From: Alkalibacillus haloalkaliphilus C5
GTDB taxonomy: Bacteria > Bacillota > Bacilli > Bacillales > Alkalibacillaceae
NCBI RefSeq assembly: GCF_000269905.1
Contig: NZ_AKIF01000012.1
Coordinates: 1-32,158 of the forward strand
Reading direction: 5' to 3'
Length of the DNA stretch: 32,158 nt
In this document: positions 28,004-32,158 of the stretch, piece after piece
How the letters are laid out: every line of letters starts with the position of its first letter
How positions within the stretch are numbered: the first letter of the stretch is position 1
Made by a program: the position numbers and the translations under genes
Notes under the pieces: model-generated
Seen by the model: the letters and a program-made list of their open reading frames with translations, nothing else
The model's database searches: none
What the model was told of the DNA's origin: nothing

Positions 28004-28280
28004 AAAAAACGCCCCTATCAAACTTTACGTTTGATAGGGACGAGACTTCACCCGTGTTGCCACCCTGATTAAAGCATATACTGCTTTCTCTTCATTATCA
28101 TAACGCGATGACGCGATGAACACCTACTAATTATATATTGCTAATGTTCGATGTCATGCCTCCAGAATGTCTTTCATGAAAAGAACTGATAGGTTTATTT
28201 CCAGCCGTGATAAACCTTCTCTGAAATCGTTCAACTTTCACTACTTTTTCCTTCATAGGTTTTAATCATATTCAAATGTT
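28004..28280 (-). ncRNA. T-box leader of hisS-aspS with overlapping Asp and His specifiers
   Basis: The minus strand has the T-box core AATCAGGGTGGCAACACGGG (near 28050-28070). A terminator follows that pairs CCCTATCAAAC with GTTTGATAGGG and ends in T6 at 28009-28004. Stem I has AGAGA and the apical element GGTTTAT...GCTGG...ATAAACC. The specifier region reads GAAA-GACAT-TC (28171-28167), containing GAC (Asp) and CAT (His) sharing one base. The antiterminator bulge TGGC would pair with a G73 discriminator, as in tRNA-Asp. The dual reading is inference; T-box identity is firm. Confidence 0.93.
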
Positions 28281-28286
28281 TAATAA

Positions 28287-28315
28287 ATCATATATAGTAA
28301 TTAACAAATTGTCAA
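28287..28315 (-). promoter_or_regulatory. Sigma-A promoter of the hisS-aspS T-box transcript
   Basis: On the minus strand TTGACA (28315-28310) and TATGAT (28292-28287) with a 17-base spacer. It starts only 9 bases beyond the dtd stop codon, and there is no terminator between, so dtd transcripts may read into the leader. Confidence 0.9.
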
Positions 28316-28323
28316 GTTACTTT

Positions 28324-28770
28324 CTATTTTTCTTTTGAATCTAATATTAAAGTAACAGGGCCATCATTTAATAATGTGACTTTCATATGTTCACCAAAGG
28401 CTCCGGTCTCTACAGGAACACCTAAGTTTGCCACTTCTTCATTAAACTTCTCATAAAGACCATTTGCTTGGTCAGGTTTTGCTGCGCTCATAAAATTCGG
28501 TCGTCTACCTTTTCGGCAATCTCCATAAAGTGTGAACTGAGAAATCGATAATACTTTCCCGCCGACATCTTTTACTGATAAGTTTAATTTGCCTTGTTCA
28601 TCCTCAAAAATACGTAAGTTAGTCACTTTATCAGCAATATACTTCAAGTCTTGCTCATCATCTTCATGTGTAACCCCTAGCAGAACAACTAAACCTAATT
28701 CAATTGAACCAGTTAGTTCATCATTAGCCTCAACCGAACCTGTCGTAACACGTTGTATGACTGCTCTCAT
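28324..28770 (-). CDS. dtd: D-aminoacyl-tRNA deacylase
   Basis: 148 residues, normal length. It removes D-amino acids (and Gly from tRNA-Ala) from t[16 protein letters not shown] at the N-terminus, [33 protein letters not shown] with the SQFTLY catalytic loop, and [11 protein letters not shown] with the Gly-cisPro-type GP motif region. The ATG follows AAGGAG. It starts 12 bases after the relA stop, as in B. subtilis relA-yrvI, so the two form one transcript. In B. subtilis yrvJ (a cell-wall hydrolase) follows; here the hisS leader does. Confidence 0.96.
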   Translation of the reverse strand: MRAVIQRVTTGSVEANDELTGSIELGLVVLLGVTHEDDEQDLKYIADKVTNLRIFEDEQGKLNLSVKDVGGKVLSISQFTLYGDCRKGRRPNFMSAAKPDQANGLYEKFNEEVANLGVPVETGAFGEHMKVTLLNDGPVTLILDSKEK

Positions 28771-28782
28771 TACAAAATCTCC

Positions 28783-30976
28783 TTACTGTATCGTTCTTTG
28801 TACGGTAAATACGTCGCTTATATGTTTAATCCGATCAACAATTCGTCTTAAATGATCAACATTTTGAATTAGAATAGTTAAATGAATGACTGCCATTTTA
28901 TTTTTGTCGGATTTACCTGTGACAGCGACAATATCAGTATTCGTTTCGTTAACGACTTGTAGAATTTCATTTAATAAACCATTTCGGTCGAAACCTGAAA
29001 TTTCTAAATCGACACTATAGTTTTTACGTTGACGGTTGACACCTTCCCATTCTACATCAATTAAACGTGCCTCATCTTCGTTTTTAATGTTTGGACAATC
29101 ATCACGGTGAACTGAAACACCGCGTCCTTTTGTAATAAACCCAATAATTTCATCACCAGGAACTGGGTTGCAACATTTTGAAAGACGAACCATTAAGTTG
29201 TCCACGCCTTTAACATTCACACCAATTCCGGTCGATTTTTTCTTAGTTTTCGTTTCTACTTCTTGTTGAGCTTCAATTAATGAATTTTCTAAATCAACTG
29301 GTTTTTCTTTCTCGATTAATTTTTCAGTTAAACGATTCGTTGCTTGTTGTGCTGTAATACCTTGATAACCAACTGCAGCATACAAATCTTCTAGCGTGTT
29401 TAAATGAAAACGACTTAATGCGTTTTGAATGTTTTCTTCAACTAGAACTGCTTTAGGTGAAAGGTCTAAACTTTTAATTTCTTTTTCAATCAGTTCTTTT
29501 CCACGCTCGACATTTTCTTCACGACGTTGTTTTTTGAAAAACTGTTTTATTTTTATTTTTAGCTTGCGACGTTTGTGTTATTTTAAGCCAGTCTTCAGAG
29601 GGGCCATATGAATGTTTTGAAGTTAACATTTCAACGATGTCACCCGTTTTAAGTCGGTAATCTAATGGTTCGATCTTACCGTTTACTTTAGATCCGACCG
29701 TTTTATTACCTACTTCTGTATGAATTCTATAGGCAAAGTCTAATGGAACAGAGCCACTCGGAAGTTCTATTACATCACCATTCGGTGTGAAGACGTAAAC
29801 CATATCAGAAAAGAAATCAACTTTTAATGACTCCATAAACTCTTCAGCATCATTTGTTTCACTTTGCCATTCAAGAATTTCTCGGAACCACGCTAATTGT
29901 TTAGACATATTCTCTTGATCGTGATCTTGCCCTTCTTTATACGCCCAATGTGCAGCGATACCATATTCAGCAATTTCGTGCATCTCTTGAGTTCGAATTT
30001 GCACCTCAAGTGGATCACCTTTAGGACCAATTACTGTCGTGTGAAGAGACTGATAAAGGTTCGGTTTTGGCATTGCAATATAGTCTTTAAATCGCCCAGG
30101 CATTGGCTTCCAACAAGTGTGAATGATACCTAAGACAGCGTAACAGTCTTTAATACTTTTAACGATGACACGAACTGCTAGTAAATCATAAATTTCGTTA
30201 AAATCTTTCTTTTGAATAACCATTTTACGATAAATACTATAAATATGTTTCGGTCGTCCAGAGATTTCAGCTGTAATATTCACATCTTTTAATTGATCTT
30301 GAATCTCATTTATTACTTTTTCAATATAATAGACACGCTCATCACGCTTTTGCTTCATTAAGTTAACAATACGATAATATTGTTGTGGGTTTAAGTACCT
30401 TAATGAAATATCTTCTAGTTCCCATTTAATTGTGGATATACCTAAGCGGTGAGCTAAAGGAGCAAAGATTTCTAGAGTTTCATTAGCAATTCGCCTTTGC
30501 TTATGTTCTGGTAAATGGTCTAAAGTTCTGATATTGTGCAGACGGTCTGCCAACTTAATTAAGATCACGCGTATATCTTTAGCCATCGCAATAAACATCT
30601 TACGGTGGTTTTCTGCTTGCTGCTCTTGTTTCGATTTATATTTAATTTTACCTAGTTTGGTCACACCTTCAACGAGCGATGCTACTTCTTCACCAAACTC
30701 TTCTTTTAAATCATCATAAGTAATCCCAGTATCTTCAATGACATCGTGTAAGAAACCACTTGCAATCGTTGCTGGGTCCATTTCTAGATCAACTAAAATA
30801 CTAGCAACTTGTACAGGGTGAATAATATATTCTTCTCCCGATTTTCTTATTTGACCTTCATGCGCTTCTTTGGCGTAATCATAGGCAAGCCTAAGAAACG
30901 TCGTATTTTCTTCATTTAAATAACGACTCGCATCTTGGATTACTTGTTCAATTGTTTTAGTTTCATGTTTAGCCAT
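28783..30976 (-). pseudogene. relA: (p)ppGpp synthetase/hydrolase RelA, interrupted by a one-base frameshift
   Basis: The whole locus would encode about 730 residues, the size of B. subtilis RelA. The first frame (ATG 30976, AGGTGATG upstream) holds the HD hydrolase domain ([25 protein letters not shown]), the synthetase domain ([27 protein letters not shown]) and the TGS domain ([27 protein letters not shown]). After about residue 472 the frame is lost in AAAAATAAAAAT (29560-29549) and stops at 29519. The other frame continues exactly as expected ([21 protein letters not shown]), through the zinc-finger part (CCNPVPGDEIIGFITKGRGVSVHRDDCP) to the C-terminal ACT domain. Removing one A restores it. 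Error, mutation or slippage are all possible. Confidence 0.92.
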
Positions 30977-31015
30977 AACATCACCTAGGTGTTTCTAAAG
31001 TCAGATTTTTAACTA

Positions 31016-31043
31016 ACTATAATAATAATTTGAATATTGTAAA
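31016..31043 (-). promoter_or_regulatory. Probable sigma-A promoter of relA
   Basis: On the minus strand TTTACA (31043-31038) and TATAGT (31021-31016) with a 16-base spacer, about 40 bases before the relA ATG. Confidence 0.6.
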
Positions 31044-31081
31044 GGAAAGTTAAACTATGTACTCAATAATTCAAATAAACT

Positions 31082-31106
31082 TGGCTGACCAAAATCTGGC
31101 CAGCCA
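31082..31106 (-). terminator. Terminator-like hairpin after apt
   Basis: On the minus strand TGGCTGGCC and GGTCAGCCA pair with one G-U, around a 7-base loop, followed by a moderately T-rich tail (AGTTTATTTG). It lies just after the apt stop. Confidence 0.7.
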
Positions 31107-31112
31107 TTAAGC

Positions 31113-31625
31113 TTAATACTCCATTAAAGTTAGTATATCATAATCTTTTAGCTTTTCTCGACCGTTTAAATAACTTAACTCGATTAAAAATGCACAACCT
31201 ACAACTTCTCCACCAAGTTGCTCAACTAAGTCGATTGTTGCTTCAACTGTACCACCAGTTGCAAGTAAATCGTCAGTAAATAACACACGTTGACCTGGTT
31301 TAATAGCATCTTTATGAATCGTTAAAGCATCTGTACCATATTCTAAACCATACTCCACTTTAATCGTATCCCGTGGTAGCTTTCCTTCTTTACGTACAGG
31401 TGCAAAACCTACCTCCAAAGCGTAAGCAACTGGACAACCTACGATAAAACCACGTGCTTCTGGTCCTACGATCACATCAACATTTTGTTCCTTTGCATAC
31501 TCTACAATATCATCTATGGCTGATTTAAAAGCCGGACCATTATCCATCAATGTCGTAATATCTTTAAATTTAATACCTTTTTTTGGCCAGTCTTCTACAA
31601 TCGATATATGTTGTTTATAATCCAT
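31113..31625 (-). CDS. apt: Adenine phosphoribosyltransferase
   Basis: 170 residues, as in B. subtilis. It makes AMP from adenine and PRPP in purine salvage, taking up adenine released by Mtn[12 protein letters not shown] near the N-terminus, [38 protein letters not shown], and the PRPP-binding loop [13 protein letters not shown] (about 120-132) are all present. ATG 31625 ([14 protein letters not shown]) is chosen: it has AAGGGGAAG upstream and the family length; a longer frame starting at 31670 would add 15 unconserved residues inside recJ. It overlaps the recJ end by 11 bases. Confidence 0.97.
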   Translation of the reverse strand: MDYKQHISIVEDWPKKGIKFKDITTLMDNGPAFKSAIDDIVEYAKEQNVDVIVGPEARGFIVGCPVAYALEVGFAPVRKEGKLPRDTIKVEYGLEYGTDALTIHKDAIKPGQRVLFTDDLLATGGTVEATIDLVEQLGGEVVGCAFLIELSYLNGREKLKDYDILTLMEY

Positions 31626-32158
31626 GTACAACTTCCCCTTCCTTCGTTTGCAAGCACAACTTGCTCTCAATCCAATCCTTTAATTCTCCGTAGGTTGAAT
31701 AGTACAACGTTTCTTCAACTTTCAACGCATCTTGTTTTCGCTTATACGTTACTGACTCATCTAACGGTTTAAACTCTACATCGTTTCTAAAAGTTATATC
31801 ACCATTAGTTATTTTAACAAAGTTCAAGTCAAAAAACACTTCTAGCATGAAATCCAATTGCTCTAATGACCAATTTTTTGCTTCAGCAAGTTGAAATTTT
31901 TGTTCATTTTTAATGACTTGGTGTTTTTTCAATGTAACGTACAATGTCTTGAACGCATCCCTACTTGGAATAAATGAAAATAGATGATTATTCTCATTGT
32001 TAAAACATAAATAAATAGCTTCAAACTGTGTAAACTGAATAGCTTCTTCAAATGTCCCTAATGTTTCGGGTAAATCTAAGCAGACTAACTTGTTATATTG
32101 TTGTCGATCAAGTAACGTTAATTCACTATAATGATAATAATTTGCTTCTTTCTCAAAA
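31615..32158 (-). CDS. recJ: Single-stranded-DNA-specific exonuclease RecJ, C-terminal part
   Basis: The 3' part of a gene that runs off the right edge; about 180 residues are visible and the frame stays open to 32158. The segment [20 protein letters not shown] and the following [25 protein letters not shown] match the extra C-terminal domain of Bacillus-type RecJ, a winged-helix-like region. The catalytic DHH core lies outside the window. RecJ degrades ssDNA 5'-3' in recombination and mismatch repair. In B. subtilis recJ (yrvE) lies directly before apt, as here, with overlapping ends. Identification rests on this C-terminal pattern and synteny. Confidence 0.85.
   Translation of the reverse strand, partial: FEKEANYYHYSELTLLDRQQYNKLVCLDLPETLGTFEEAIQFTQFEAIYLCFNNENNHLFSFIPSRDAFKTLYVTLKKHQVIKNEQKFQLAEAKNWSLEQLDFMLEVFFDLNFVKITNGDITFRNDVEFKPLDESVTYKRKQDALKVEETLYYSTYGELKDWIESKLCLQTKEGEVVHGL

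Noticed and set aside
31626-31670. Longer apt start (15 extra residues)
   Set aside because: The extension is unconserved, lies inside recJ and lacks a good ribosome binding site; ATG 31625 has one and gives the family length.

Overview
This window looks like chromosome from a low-GC, endospore-forming member of the Bacillaceae, probably a salt- or alkali-adapted one. The reasons are sporulation genes (sda, an unsplit sigK, an RsfA-type regulator, a small YjcZ-like membrane protein), T-box leaders on tRNA synthetase genes, strong AGGAGG-type ribosome binding sites, a Mrp Na+/H+ antiporter operon and a very acidic YrrS. Genus or species cannot be named from the sequence alone.

Layout. Positions 1-6850 are read on the plus strand: sda with its terminator; a Mrp antiporter operon (mrpA-C-D-E-F-G) with a sigma-A-type promoter and a terminator; then sigK behind a SigE-like promoter, and a 48-residue membrane protein behind a possible SigK promoter. 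The Mrp operon has no mrpB where it is expected, and mrpD carries a one-base frameshift.

From 6850 to the end nearly everything is on the minus strand. It follows the conserved Bacillus housekeeping block from recJ to mtnN. Read in transcription order from the right edge: recJ (partial), apt, relA (one-base frameshift), dtd, T-box, hisS, aspS, 6S RNA, rarA, cymR, cysteine desulfurase (yrvO type), mnmA, a TPR protein, recD2, two small genes, T-box, alaS, ireB, ruvX, yrzB, mltG, trmR, udk, greA, yrrS, mtnN. The only plus-strand gene in this part is an RsfA-family regulator at 23584-24258. It has a good SigG-type promoter and lies between rarA and the 6S RNA gene.

Working together: most genes serve translation and tRNA maturation (alaS, hisS, aspS, dtd, trmR, yrvO plus mnmA), stress and nucleotide metabolism (relA, apt, udk, mtnN), and DNA repair or recombination (recD2, rarA, ruvX, recJ). 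alaS and hisS-aspS are controlled by T-box leaders whose specifier codons can be read (GCT for alaS; overlapping GAC and CAT for hisS-aspS). Compared with the B. subtilis arrangement as I remember it, mrpB, the U32 peptidase pair yrrN/yrrO (trhP1/P2), pbpI, yrrT-mccAB and tcdA are absent from their usual places.

I see no CRISPR array, prophage, complete insertion sequence, rRNA or tRNA gene. I did not find a clearly new multi-gene system. The most interesting points are the Mrp operon without mrpB, the dual-specifier T-box, the two frameshifted genes, a 28-bp perfect palindrome upstream of the alaS promoter, and an unexplained GC-richer block next to the 6S RNA gene.
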